Positions 16,348 through 24,828 of a stretch of DNA of 33,110 nt are shown in pieces. The translations under genes were made by a program, and so were the position numbers. The stretch is taken from contig NZ_CAXBCK010000043.1 in NCBI RefSeq assembly GCF_963974425.1, positions 1 through 33,110 of the forward strand, given 5' to 3'. The notes below the pieces were generated by a model. That model was not told the origin of the DNA and did no database searches. It saw only the letters and a program-made list of their open reading frames with translations. Source of the stretch: Marixanthomonas sp963974425. Its GTDB lineage: Bacteria > Bacteroidota > Bacteroidia > Flavobacteriales > Flavobacteriaceae. How positions within the stretch are numbered: the first letter of the stretch is position 1; every line of letters begins with the position of its first letter.

Positions 16348-17871
16348 ATGAGCAATATAAAAACAGAGAAGGGAAAGGCTATAGATCAACCAAAATTTAA
16401 AGATACGTATGATAATTTTATTGGTGGAGAATGGGTAAAACCAGTTAAGGGAGAGTATTTTGAAAGTATTTCCCCTGTAGATGGGAATTCGTTTACAAAA
16501 GTAGCCCGATCTACTAAAGAGGATGTAGACAAAGCATTAGATGCTGCATGGGAAGCCGCTAAAACTTGGAATAGAAAGTCAGCAACTGAACGGAGCAATG
16601 TACTTTTAAAAATTGCTGATATAATTGAAAATAATATTGAAACCTTAGCACGAGCTGAGACTTGGGACAATGGAAAACCGATTCGGGAAACAACCAATGC
16701 AGATTTACCCCTGGCGGTAGATCACTTTAGATATTTTGCTGGTGTTATTAGGGCTGAAGAAGGTGGAGCTAGTGAGTTAGATGAAAACACCGTTTCATTA
16801 AATATTTGGGAACCATTAGGGGTTGTAGGGCAAATAATCCCATGGAACTTCCCAATTTTAATGGCAGCTTGGAAGTTAGCACCTGCATTAGCTGCTGGAA
16901 ACTGTGTGGTTTTAAAGCCAGCTGAGCAAACTCCTGTTGGAATTATGATTTTAGCAGAATTGATTCAAGATGTTGTTCCCGCTGGAGTGTTAAATATTAT
17001 AAACGGATTTGGTCTTGAAGCTGGAAAACCATTAGCATCAAGTCCTCGTATTAAAAAGATTGCTTTTACGGGTGAAACCACTACTGGACAATTAATTATG
17101 CAATATGCTTCCAAAAATATTATTCCTGTTACCTTAGAATTAGGAGGGAAATCACCAAATATTTTCTTTAAAAGCATCATGGATGAAGATGATGATTTTC
17201 TTGATAAAGCTATTGAAGGAGCAGTCCTTTTCGCTTTTAATCAAGGAGAGGTTTGTACAGCTCCATCTAGGATTTTAGTTGAAGAGAGTATTTTTGATGA
17301 ATTTATGGAGCGTGTTGTAGAGCGAACCAAAGCTATTAAAATAGGTCACCCCTTAGATCCGGAAACGATGATGGGAGCTCAAGCCTCTAACGATCAATAC
17401 GAGAAAATTTTAAACTACATTAAAATTGGTAAAGAAGAAGGCTGTGAAGTACTTGCTGGAGGAGATTCAGCTTACAATGAAGGCCTAGAAGGTGGATATT
17501 ATATTCAACCCACCATTTTTAAGGGCAATAACAAGATGCGGGTATTTCAAGAAGAAATTTTCGGCCCTGTAGTTTGTGTTACAAGCTTTAAAAATGAAGC
17601 AGATGCGATTGAGATTGCTAATGATACTTTATATGGTCTTGGCGCTGGTGTTTGGACACGCGATATGCATCAAGCGTATCAAATTTCAAGAGAAGTGAAG
17701 GCAGGTAGAGTATGGGTGAACAACTATCACGCATATCCGGCACACGCGCCTTTTGGAGGCTATAAAAAATCTGGAATTGGTCGAGAAAACCATAAAATGA
17801 TGCTCGATCATTACCGTCAAACTAAAAATATGCTCATTTCCTACGATAAGAAAAAATTAGGTTTCTTTTAA
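16348..17871 (+). CDS. NAD(P)-dependent aldehyde dehydrogenase
   Basis: A 507-residue cytoplasmic aldehyde dehydrogenase of normal length. All catalytic elements are present: N167 in IPWNFP, E264 in VTLELGGKSPN and the nucleophile C303 in FNQGEVCTAPSR. The Rossmann motif FTGETTTGQ is at 240-248. The sequence around the nucleophile and the pairing with DUF779 place it with the AldB/ExaC-like acetaldehyde and aliphatic aldehyde group. It oxidises an aldehyde to the acid; the exact substrate is not known. It is controlled by the divergent AraC gene and separated from the DUF779 gene by a terminator-like hairpin. Confidence 0.92.
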   Translation: MSNIKTEKGKAIDQPKFKDTYDNFIGGEWVKPVKGEYFESISPVDGNSFTKVARSTKEDVDKALDAAWEAAKTWNRKSATERSNVLLKIADIIENNIETLARAETWDNGKPIRETTNADLPLAVDHFRYFAGVIRAEEGGASELDENTVSLNIWEPLGVVGQIIPWNFPILMAAWKLAPALAAGNCVVLKPAEQTPVGIMILAELIQDVVPAGVLNIINGFGLEAGKPLASSPRIKKIAFTGETTTGQLIMQYASKNIIPVTLELGGKSPNIFFKSIMDEDDDFLDKAIEGAVLFAFNQGEVCTAPSRILVEESIFDEFMERVVERTKAIKIGHPLDPETMMGAQASNDQYEKILNYIKIGKEEGCEVLAGGDSAYNEGLEGGYYIQPTIFKGNNKMRVFQEEIFGPVVCVTSFKNEADAIEIANDTLYGLGAGVWTRDMHQAYQISREVKAGRVWVNNYHAYPAHAPFGGYKKSGIGRENHKMMLDHYRQTKNMLISYDKKKLGFF

Positions 17872-17889
17872 TATTTAGTTGGTTTTAAG

Positions 17890-17921
17890 AAGGTCGGAAT
17901 TAATTTCCGGCCTTTATTTTT
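17890..17921 (+). terminator. terminator between the aldehyde dehydrogenase and DUF779 genes
   Basis: Ten-base stem AAGGTCGGAA / TTCCGGCCTT with one T-G pair and a TTAAT loop, followed by TATTTTTAAATTT. It lies within the 61-base gap before the DUF779 ATG, so it would reduce rather than abolish expression of that gene unless the gene has its own start site. Confidence 0.72.
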
Positions 17922-17932
17922 AAATTTAGAAT

Positions 17933-18322
17933 ATGAAAAATAGTAGAGTAGCAATAACAGATGAAGCAAAAAAGATTGTTGAACAAATGAAAGAACAACA
18001 CGGTTCGCTTATTTTTCATCAAAGTGGAGGTTGTTGTGATGGATCGTCACCTATGTTGATTTCAAAAGATGACTTTTATTTAGATGAAAGCGATATCCTT
18101 TTAGGAGCAGTTGCTGGCGTTTCTTTTTATATGAATCAAGATCAATATGAATATTGGAAACATACGCATTTAACCGTAGATATTACAAAAGGTCGTGGTT
18201 CTAGTTTTTCTGTAGAAATTCCATTAGGTATTCGATTTTTAATAAAATCAAGGTTGCTTACCGAAGCAGAAAATGAACATTTCAGAAAAGTAGAAGCTGA
18301 AAAAAATGAGTCGTTACCTTAA
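17933..18322 (+). CDS. DUF779 protein
   Basis: A 129-residue cytoplasmic protein of the DUF779 family. The family block GGCCDGSSPM is at residues 32-41 with adjacent C34 and C35, and YMNQDQYEYWKH follows near residue 62. Members are regularly found beside aldehyde dehydrogenases with an AraC regulator, as here, but their activity is not established. The Cys pair could bind a metal or a reactive aldehyde; that is a guess. The usual family length is about 120 residues, so the gene is complete. Confidence 0.88.
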   Translation: MKNSRVAITDEAKKIVEQMKEQHGSLIFHQSGGCCDGSSPMLISKDDFYLDESDILLGAVAGVSFYMNQDQYEYWKHTHLTVDITKGRGSSFSVEIPLGIRFLIKSRLLTEAENEHFRKVEAEKNESLP

Positions 18323-18373
18323 AGAACAACCTCACTATTAATTAAATTTTCCTATCTCTCGATCTTGTTTTTT

Positions 18374-18418
18374 AGATAAAACCTCCTAAACTTTAAAAAA
18401 CCTTGAAGGTTTTATATC
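18374..18418 (+). terminator. terminator-like hairpin after the DUF779 gene
   Basis: AAAACC (18397-18402) pairs with GGTTTT (18408-18413) around TTGAA. An alternative longer pairing joins AGATAAAACCT (18374-18384) with AGGTTTTATATCT (18406-18418) through a two-base bulge. It ends 26 bases before the GTG start of the next gene. Confidence 0.4.
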
Positions 18419-18444
18419 TTGTGGTATCAGTAAAGTAAAACCAA

Positions 18445-19866
18445 GTGAGAGACTTTTTCAACCTGTATAGAATTCCATTGCTTTTCGCTGTGATAAGTAT
18501 TGCTTTGTACGCCAGTTTTGGCTACGATTTAAACCGAAGTGATTTTGCCAAACTGCTTCCGCTGTATGGAGCTTTATTTTTCTTAGCATACAAACTCATT
18601 CAAATAACAAAGGGGAATTTTTGGGTTCTTTTCGGATTTGGGATTGCTTTTCGATTAGTCTTTTTAGTTGTAATCCCCAATTTGTCACAAGATTTTTATC
18701 GTTTTATCTGGGATGGTAGGTTGCTGCTGCAAGGGGAAAATCCATATCTTTTTACACCAGAGCAATATGTAAATAAAACATCTGAAATACTGAATAGTTT
18801 AAGGTGGCTTAGTGGAGCCGAAGCAACTAAACTAATAAATGGAATGGGCGCTCTCAACGCTAGCCATTACAGTAATTATCCCCCAATCAATCAACTGTTT
18901 TTTGCAATAGCTGCTTTATTTGCTAAAAACAGTATACTTGGTTCAGTAGTGGTGTTACGATTGATTATGATTCTTGCAGATGTAGGTATCTTTTACTTCG
19001 GAAGAAAATTATTGAAGAATCTTAATCTGAATTCACATACTATTTTTTGGTATTTCTTGAATCCTTTTATCATAATTGAACTCACCGGAAATTTACATTT
19101 TGAAGGCGTGATGCTTTTCTTTCTAGTTTGGGCACTTTACTTATTGCAAAAAAGAAAATGGGTTTTGGCTGCTGTATTGTTGGGGGTTTCTGTTTCAGTA
19201 AAACTATTACCATTGTTGTTTTTACCACTATTCTTTAACTACTTCTTGAAGAATAAGAAGGGTGAAAATGATTCTTTGCCGAACTTCACTTCACTAGGAA
19301 TAAAGAAACTGATTCTGTTTTATATGGCTTGTTTGTTAACAGTTGTTGTAACTTTCTTACCGTTCTTTTCTTCAGAATTTCTTCAGAATTTCACTACAAC
19401 CATTGGTTTGTGGTTTCAGAATTTTGAATTTAATGCAAGTGTGTATTATATCATAAGATGGATAGGTTTTCAAACCGTTGGATGGAATATTATTGTTACG
19501 GTTGGTAAGATATTGCCACTAATTGTCATTGCTTTTATATTAATACTTACCTTTTTCAGAAGAAATGAAACACTACCCAAATTAATCACTGCGATGCTCT
19601 TTGGCGTTTCATTTTACTTCTTGCTTTCGACTACGGTGCATCCTTGGTATGTTACCACGCCTTTACTGTTGTGCTTGTTTACCAAATACCGTTTTCCTAT
19701 AGTTTGGAGTGCTGTGATAATATTAAGTTATAGTGCTTATGGAGCTGATGGGTTTAAAGAAAACCTTTGGTTAGTAGCTGTGGAATATTTGGTGGTAATT
19801 GGATATGCCACTTGGGAAATTAGAAAAAATATTTCAGAAAAGAACTCCTCTCTTATCTCTACGTAA
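18445..19866 (+). CDS. polytopic GT-C-like glycosyltransferase
   Basis: A 473-residue membrane protein with about eleven to twelve helices. The start is a GTG at 18445; an in-frame stop at 18436-18438 rules out a longer form and the next Met is far inside. The first loop contains SQDFYRFIWDGRLLLQGENP, a pattern with the acidic residues expected for GT-C enzymes that use polyprenyl-phosphate sugars (GT87/ArnT/PMT-like). NYPPINQLFF follows near residue 148. It would transfer a sugar on the outer face of the inner membrane. Donor and acceptor are unknown. It stands alone but close to the DPM1-like gene, whose product could make its donor. Confidence 0.75.
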   Translation: MRDFFNLYRIPLLFAVISIALYASFGYDLNRSDFAKLLPLYGALFFLAYKLIQITKGNFWVLFGFGIAFRLVFLVVIPNLSQDFYRFIWDGRLLLQGENPYLFTPEQYVNKTSEILNSLRWLSGAEATKLINGMGALNASHYSNYPPINQLFFAIAALFAKNSILGSVVVLRLIMILADVGIFYFGRKLLKNLNLNSHTIFWYFLNPFIIIELTGNLHFEGVMLFFLVWALYLLQKRKWVLAAVLLGVSVSVKLLPLLFLPLFFNYFLKNKKGENDSLPNFTSLGIKKLILFYMACLLTVVVTFLPFFSSEFLQNFTTTIGLWFQNFEFNASVYYIIRWIGFQTVGWNIIVTVGKILPLIVIAFILILTFFRRNETLPKLITAMLFGVSFYFLLSTTVHPWYVTTPLLLCLFTKYRFPIVWSAVIILSYSAYGADGFKENLWLVAVEYLVVIGYATWEIRKNISEKNSSLIST

Positions 19867-19884
19867 AAGAGGAATTAGGATGGA

Positions 19885-21411
19885 TTACTTCACTCGTTTA
19901 AGTGAGTAAAAATCTTTCCGTCTATCTTTTAAATTCCGTACAGCGCCGAACGTGTGTAATTCCCGTAACAAATCTAGATCTACGTCGGCGACCAAAATCA
20001 TTTCGGTATTTGGAGTCGTTTCAGCTTTTACACCGTTGTTTGGGAAAGCAAAATCGCAAGGTGTAAATACTGCCGATTGCGCATATTGAATATCCATATT
20101 ATGAACTTTCGGTAAGTTACCAACGCTGCCAGCAATGGCTACATAGCACTCGTTTTCAATCGCCCGAGCTTGTGCACACAACCGAACTCTGGAATACCCA
20201 TTTTGGGTGTCGGTTAAGAAAGGAACAAATAAAATGTCCATTCCTTCATCTGATAAAAGTCTGGAAAGCTCAGGAAATTCAGAATCGTAACAAATTAATA
20301 TTCCTACTTTACCACAATCGGTATCAAAAGTTTTTAATGTGTTACCCTGTTGCATGCCCCAAACTTTGGCTTCATCTGGTGTCACGTGTAATTTTTCGTA
20401 CCGTTCCACACTTCCGTCGCGACGGCATAAATAACCTACATTGTATAGCTTGTCATTTACCACTTCGGGCATACTTCCGGAAATAATATTGATGTTGTAT
20501 GAGATGGAAAGTTTGGACAACCGTTCGGTAATTTCGGCAGTGTGCGTGGCCAGTTCACGTATCGCTTCCGGCTCACTCATATGGTTATATTCTGCCATAA
20601 GTGGGGCGTTGAAAAACTCTGGAAACACAGCGAAATCACTACGATACCCAGCAACACTGTCAATAAAATATTCAGCTTGCTGCATTAAATCTTCTATGCC
20701 GTTATACGAACGCATTTGCCATTGAATGAGCCCCAAGCGAACGACACTTTTAGTAGCAGTTGGCTTTTTATCCGGTTTGGTGTAGTAAATATTATCCCAT
20801 TCCATTAAAACGGCGTATTCACCAGAAGCGGCATCACCCTCCAAATAGCCTTTTAATACCCGAAGCGGGTGAAAATCGTTCGATAATTGAAAATTCAATA
20901 CGGGGTCTTCAATTTCCTTGCTTCGTACTTTTTCTAAGTATTTTTTAGGTGAAATAGTATCGGCATGTTTGTGGTAATTAGGCATTCTTCCCCCAAAAAC
21001 AATGCTTTTAAGATTTAAGTTCTCACATAATTCTTTTCGATAGTCGTACAGTCTACGTCCTAACCGAAGTCCGCGGTAATCAGGATGTATAAATACATCG
21101 ATTCCGTAGAGCACATCACCGTTGGGGTCGTGAATTTTAAACGATGGGTCGCGCGTAATATCATCGTAGGTATGGTTGTCTTCAATTTTATCATAATCTA
21201 CAATAATCGATAGGGCACAACCTGCAATTTCGCCATCGGCCATAATCACTACTTGACCTTCGGGAAACAGAGAAATTAAATTACCAATCTCTTCAATTTT
21301 CCAATAGGAATTTGGCAACCCTCCATATGACTGAAGGGTTGCTTTTTTTAACGCTTCGTAATCTTTAAGCGTCAAGAACTTTAATTCTATATTTTCTATT
21401 TTGTTTTCCAT
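19885..21411 (-). CDS. GNAT acetyltransferase/carbon-nitrogen hydrolase fusion
   Basis: A 508-residue two-domain cytoplasmic protein. Residues about 8-205 form a GNAT domain, with the acetyl-CoA loop region DYRGLRLGRRLYDYR (111-125). Residues about 224-505 form a nitrilase-type hydrolase with the catalytic triad E265 (VFPEFFNAP), K340 (RYEKLHVTP) and C374 (ILICYDSEFPEL). The fusion is a known bacterial architecture without an assigned substrate. The gene begins 3 bases after the stop of the deoxyhypusine-synthase-like gene, as the last gene of the polyamine operon. This makes acylation or deacylation of a polyamine or a related amide a reasonable guess. A carbamoylputrescine role is not needed, because agmatinase is present. 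Confidence 0.88.
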   Translation of the reverse strand: MENKIENIELKFLTLKDYEALKKATLQSYGGLPNSYWKIEEIGNLISLFPEGQVVIMADGEIAGCALSIIVDYDKIEDNHTYDDITRDPSFKIHDPNGDVLYGIDVFIHPDYRGLRLGRRLYDYRKELCENLNLKSIVFGGRMPNYHKHADTISPKKYLEKVRSKEIEDPVLNFQLSNDFHPLRVLKGYLEGDAASGEYAVLMEWDNIYYTKPDKKPTATKSVVRLGLIQWQMRSYNGIEDLMQQAEYFIDSVAGYRSDFAVFPEFFNAPLMAEYNHMSEPEAIRELATHTAEITERLSKLSISYNINIISGSMPEVVNDKLYNVGYLCRRDGSVERYEKLHVTPDEAKVWGMQQGNTLKTFDTDCGKVGILICYDSEFPELSRLLSDEGMDILFVPFLTDTQNGYSRVRLCAQARAIENECYVAIAGSVGNLPKVHNMDIQYAQSAVFTPCDFAFPNNGVKAETTPNTEMILVADVDLDLLRELHTFGAVRNLKDRRKDFYSLKRVK

Positions 21412-21414
21412 GGG

Positions 21415-22392
21415 CTACATATCTAACAGATATGCGAAAATTAAAGGGGCGACGATGGTAGCGTCACTTTCTATGATGAATTTTGGCGTATCAATGTCTA
21501 ATTTACCCCACGTAATCTTTTCGTTGGGGACGGCTCCAGAGTAGCTTCCATAGCTCGTTGTAGAGTCTGAAATTTGACAAAAATAACTCCAGAAAGGCGT
21601 ATCTGTGCGTTCCATATCTTGATACAACATCGGCACTACACAAATAGGGAAATCGCCAGCAATACCACCTCCAATTTGAAAGAAACCAATCCCTTTTTCT
21701 GAATTATCAGTGTACCAATCTGCCAAGAAAGTCATATACTCAATACCACTTTTCATGGTTGAAGCTTTCAGCTCACCTTTTAAAACGTAGCTCGCAAAAA
21801 TATTCCCCATGGTACTGTCTTCCCAACCTGGGCAAACAATAGGAAGATTTTTCTTTGCGGCAGCGTACATCCACGAGTCTTTCAAATCGATTTCGTAATG
21901 TTCTTCTAAAACGCCACTCAACAACAGTTTATACATATATTCGTGCGGTAAATAGCGTTCGCCTTTGGCTTCGGCTTCTTTCCAGATTTTCACGATGTGT
22001 TCCTGAATTCTTCGGAACGCTTCTTCTTCAGGAATACACGTATCGGTAACCCGATTCAGTCCTTTTTCCAATAATTCCCATTCATCTTTTGGGGTTAAAT
22101 CACGATAATTAGGAACTCGTTTGTAGTGACTATGTGCCACTAAATTCATTATATCTTCTTCTAGGTTTGCACCGGTACACGAAATGATATGTACTTTATC
22201 TTGACGAATCATTTCAGCAAATATTTTACCTAATTCGGCAGTACTCATGGCTCCTGCAAGCGAAACCAACATTTTTGAACCACTGTTCAACTGTTCTTCA
22301 TATCCTTTTGCGGCATCTACCAAAGCAGCTGCGTTAAAGTGCAAATAATACTTTTGAATAAATTCTGAAATTGCTCCTTTATTAGTGCTCAT
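21415..22392 (-). CDS. deoxyhypusine-synthase-like protein (possible homospermidine synthase)
   Basis: A 325-residue NAD-dependent enzyme of the deoxyhypusine synthase family. I chose the ATG at 22390-22392, which overlaps the agmatinase stop by 11 bases; a longer frame would run 34 codons into that gene in a different frame. The catalytic Lys is kept as K297 in GAVPNEKITWGKL, aligned with the eukaryotic SGARPDEAVSWGK. The His that follows GGG in the eukaryotic enzyme is replaced here, where the segment reads GGGIAGD (241-247). Bacteria lack eIF5A, so protein hypusination is unlikely. Its place right after agmatinase suggests aminobutyl transfer to putrescine, giving homospermidine. That role is inference; the family call is firm. 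Confidence 0.85.
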   Translation of the reverse strand: MSTNKGAISEFIQKYYLHFNAAALVDAAKGYEEQLNSGSKMLVSLAGAMSTAELGKIFAEMIRQDKVHIISCTGANLEEDIMNLVAHSHYKRVPNYRDLTPKDEWELLEKGLNRVTDTCIPEEEAFRRIQEHIVKIWKEAEAKGERYLPHEYMYKLLLSGVLEEHYEIDLKDSWMYAAAKKNLPIVCPGWEDSTMGNIFASYVLKGELKASTMKSGIEYMTFLADWYTDNSEKGIGFFQIGGGIAGDFPICVVPMLYQDMERTDTPFWSYFCQISDSTTSYGSYSGAVPNEKITWGKLDIDTPKFIIESDATIVAPLIFAYLLDM

Positions 22393-23335
22393 CTTTGTTG
22401 TTGTTAAATTTTGAAATTCCTTTTTTACTTGCCTCGAGCGGAGTCGAGTGGGTGAAATTACTTTCAAATTCGTCTTTTCCTTCAGTTCCTTCAAACTTGT
22501 AGCTTAGCATTTTGTAGTACAATTTAGCCGCTAAAAAGTCGGAAGATTTTTCAGCTGGGTTTGGACATAATTCTACAATATCAAACCCAACGACATTTCG
22601 TTCGGCAAATACTTGCTTTAAAAACTCCATAGTTTCGTAGAAAAACAATCCGCCAGGCTCTGGTGTTCCGGTTGAAGGTAAAATAGAAGGATCGAATGCA
22701 TCTAGATCGAACGTAATAAATACGTTTTCACCTAGTGCTTCAATCACATTGTCCATCCAATATTCATCGGTTGCCATTTCGTGTGCAAACCACGTTTTTT
22801 CACGGTCCAATACGGTTGTTTCGGCAACGTCCATACTGCGAATGCCTACTTGCACTAAATTGGTAGTCTGGCTAGCTTCGTAAACAGCGCAAGCGTGATT
22901 ACAAGAAGAACCTTCATACTCTTTCCGAAGGTCGGCGTGCGCATCGATATGAAGCACAGTTAAATCGTCAAAACATTCGTTAAAGGCACGGATTGTACCA
23001 ATAGAAATACTATGTTCACCACCAAAAACCGTAACAAATTTATTCCGAAGAATATAATCTTTCGTTTTTTTGTGAACTGCTTCTACCATCGCTTCCGGCG
23101 AAGTATTTTCTGTGATGGGTTCGCTTAAATAAATTCCTTGTTTGTAAACTTCGGTTTCGGTTTCAATATCGTACAATTCCATATTTTCTGAAGCGTGTAA
23201 AAAAGCTTCAGGCCCTTTATCGGCTCCCTTTTGCCAAGTACTAGTGCCGTCATAAGGAACTGGGATTAATACAATTTTTGAAGTTTCCAGAGCCGCATAT
23301 TTCTGCGGGATTCCGGCGTACGTTTTAGTGTTCAT
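22382..23335 (-). CDS. speB: agmatinase
   Basis: A 317-residue ureohydrolase-fold enzyme. The dimanganese ligands are present: H108 in GGEHSIS, D131, H133 and D135 in HIDAHADLR, and D210 and D212 in TFDLDAFDPS. The last is followed by STGTPEPGG, as in agmatinases. It hydrolyses agmatine to putrescine and urea in the cytoplasm. Arginase or guanidinobutyrase activity cannot be excluded from motifs. The position directly after an arginine decarboxylase gene, with the ATG overlapping its end by 11 bases, makes agmatinase by far the best call. The same 11-base overlap recurs at its own 3' end. Confidence 0.92.
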   Translation of the reverse strand: MNTKTYAGIPQKYAALETSKIVLIPVPYDGTSTWQKGADKGPEAFLHASENMELYDIETETEVYKQGIYLSEPITENTSPEAMVEAVHKKTKDYILRNKFVTVFGGEHSISIGTIRAFNECFDDLTVLHIDAHADLRKEYEGSSCNHACAVYEASQTTNLVQVGIRSMDVAETTVLDREKTWFAHEMATDEYWMDNVIEALGENVFITFDLDAFDPSILPSTGTPEPGGLFFYETMEFLKQVFAERNVVGFDIVELCPNPAEKSSDFLAAKLYYKMLSYKFEGTEGKDEFESNFTHSTPLEASKKGISKFNNNKDEH

Positions 23336-24725
23336 AACCTAAAATGTTTAGCAATTGCTCGCTTGTTTGTTGTTGTGAAAATAATTTGGTTGAGATGTTT
23401 CCATCTTCATCCTTGTCAATTAAAATATGTTTTGGCGAAGGAATTAAACAGTGTTGTAATCCGCCAAACCCACCAATGGTTTCTTGATATGCTCCCGTGT
23501 TGAAAAAGCCGATATACAACGGTTTTTCTTTTTTGAATTTAGGTAGATATATAGCGTTCATATGTTGCTCGCTATTGTAATAATCATCGCTGTCACAGGT
23601 TAATCCACCTAATAATACGCGTTCGTATTCATCATTCCAACGGTTTATGGCTAGCATGATAAAACGTTTGCTAATAGCCCACGTATCGGGCAACGTAGTA
23701 ATAAAAGAAGAATTAATCATATTCCACTTTTCACGATCGTTTTGTTGCTTTTGGTATAAAACCTCGTAAATAGCACCGCCACTTTCGCCTACGGTAAAGC
23801 TACCAAATTCCGTAAATATATTAGGTACAGGAACATCAGCTTCTGCACAAGTGATATTTATTTGGTTGATTATTTCGTCAATCATATATTGATAATCGTA
23901 CTCAAAAGCCAATGAGTTTTTTATAGGAAATCCACCGCCAATATTTAAGCTATCTAATGTTGGGCACACCTTTTTAAGTTTGGTATACACGTTTAAACAC
24001 TTAACCAATTCGTTCCAGTAATAGGCGTTGTCGCGAATACCGGTGTTAATGAAAAAGTGAAGCATTTTAAGTTCAACCTGCTTGTTGTCCTTAATTTGTT
24101 TTTCGTAAAAAGGAACAATGTTTTTATAGCCAATACCTAAGCGAGAGGTGTAAAATTCAAACTTTGGTTCTTCTTCCGAAGCGATTCTAATCCCTACTTT
24201 GTAATTGCCTTCAATTTGTTCGGAAAGCAACCCGATTTCTTCATAATTATCGATTACAGGAATACAGTTTTTATGGCCCTCATTTATTAATCGTGCAATA
24301 TTGTTAATGTATTGCTCTCGCTTAAAACCGTTACAAATCACATAGGTGTTGTTGTTGATTTTTCCTTCCGCTTTTAAATTTTCAACAATATTAATATCGA
24401 AAGCAGATGAGGTTTCAATATGAATATCGTTCTTCAACGCTTCGTGCAATACATGCTTAAAGTGAGAACTTTTTGTGCAATAACAATAATTGTAATTACC
24501 TTGATACTTATGTTTTTCAATAGCATTACCAAACCATTTTTTAGCACGTTGTATGTTTTCTGAAATTTTAGGAAGATACGTAAACTTTAAAGGTGCACCG
24601 TATTCTGAAACCAACTTCATCAAGTCGATATTATGAAATTCTAGCGTTTTGTTTTCGTTTAAAGTAAACTCTTCCTGTGGAAAATAATATGTTTGATCAA
24701 TGAGATCAATGTATTTAGTATTCAT
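23325..24725 (-). CDS. speA: arginine decarboxylase, short PLP-dependent form
   Basis: A 466-residue fold-III PLP decarboxylase. I chose the ATG at 24723-24725 (MNTKYIDLIDQTYYFP) because conservation-like character starts there; an ATG seven codons earlier is possible. The PLP Lys is K85 in YCTKSSHFK. The phosphate- and substrate-binding parts GGGFPIKNS, EFGSFTVGES and FFNTGAYQETIGGFGG follow in order. It is shorter than the enterobacterial SpeA (about 630-660 residues) but typical for flavobacteria. It converts arginine to agmatine and CO2. It heads the polyamine operon behind a leader of about 280 bases. Substrate choice is inferred from the agmatinase next door. Confidence 0.86.
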   Translation of the reverse strand: MNTKYIDLIDQTYYFPQEEFTLNENKTLEFHNIDLMKLVSEYGAPLKFTYLPKISENIQRAKKWFGNAIEKHKYQGNYNYCYCTKSSHFKHVLHEALKNDIHIETSSAFDINIVENLKAEGKINNNTYVICNGFKREQYINNIARLINEGHKNCIPVIDNYEEIGLLSEQIEGNYKVGIRIASEEEPKFEFYTSRLGIGYKNIVPFYEKQIKDNKQVELKMLHFFINTGIRDNAYYWNELVKCLNVYTKLKKVCPTLDSLNIGGGFPIKNSLAFEYDYQYMIDEIINQINITCAEADVPVPNIFTEFGSFTVGESGGAIYEVLYQKQQNDREKWNMINSSFITTLPDTWAISKRFIMLAINRWNDEYERVLLGGLTCDSDDYYNSEQHMNAIYLPKFKKEKPLYIGFFNTGAYQETIGGFGGLQHCLIPSPKHILIDKDEDGNISTKLFSQQQTSEQLLNILGYEH

Positions 24726-24828
24726 TTTTTTCTGAAATTTAAACATGAAAATTATAAATCAATTATTTGAAATACTCTTAAAATGAGTGATATAACAAAA
24801 AATTAACGATAATTTCAAATACGGATAG

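Noticed and set aside
19885..19909. Bidirectional terminator between the GT-C-like and GNAT/nitrilase genes
   Set aside because: A bulged TTAC-T-TCACT/AGTGA-GTAA hairpin exists, but neither strand has a downstream T-run and it overlaps coding sequence.
19885..21411. N-carbamoylputrescine amidohydrolase as the main polyamine route
   Set aside because: Agmatinase is encoded in the same operon and no agmatine deiminase is seen, so this step is not required.
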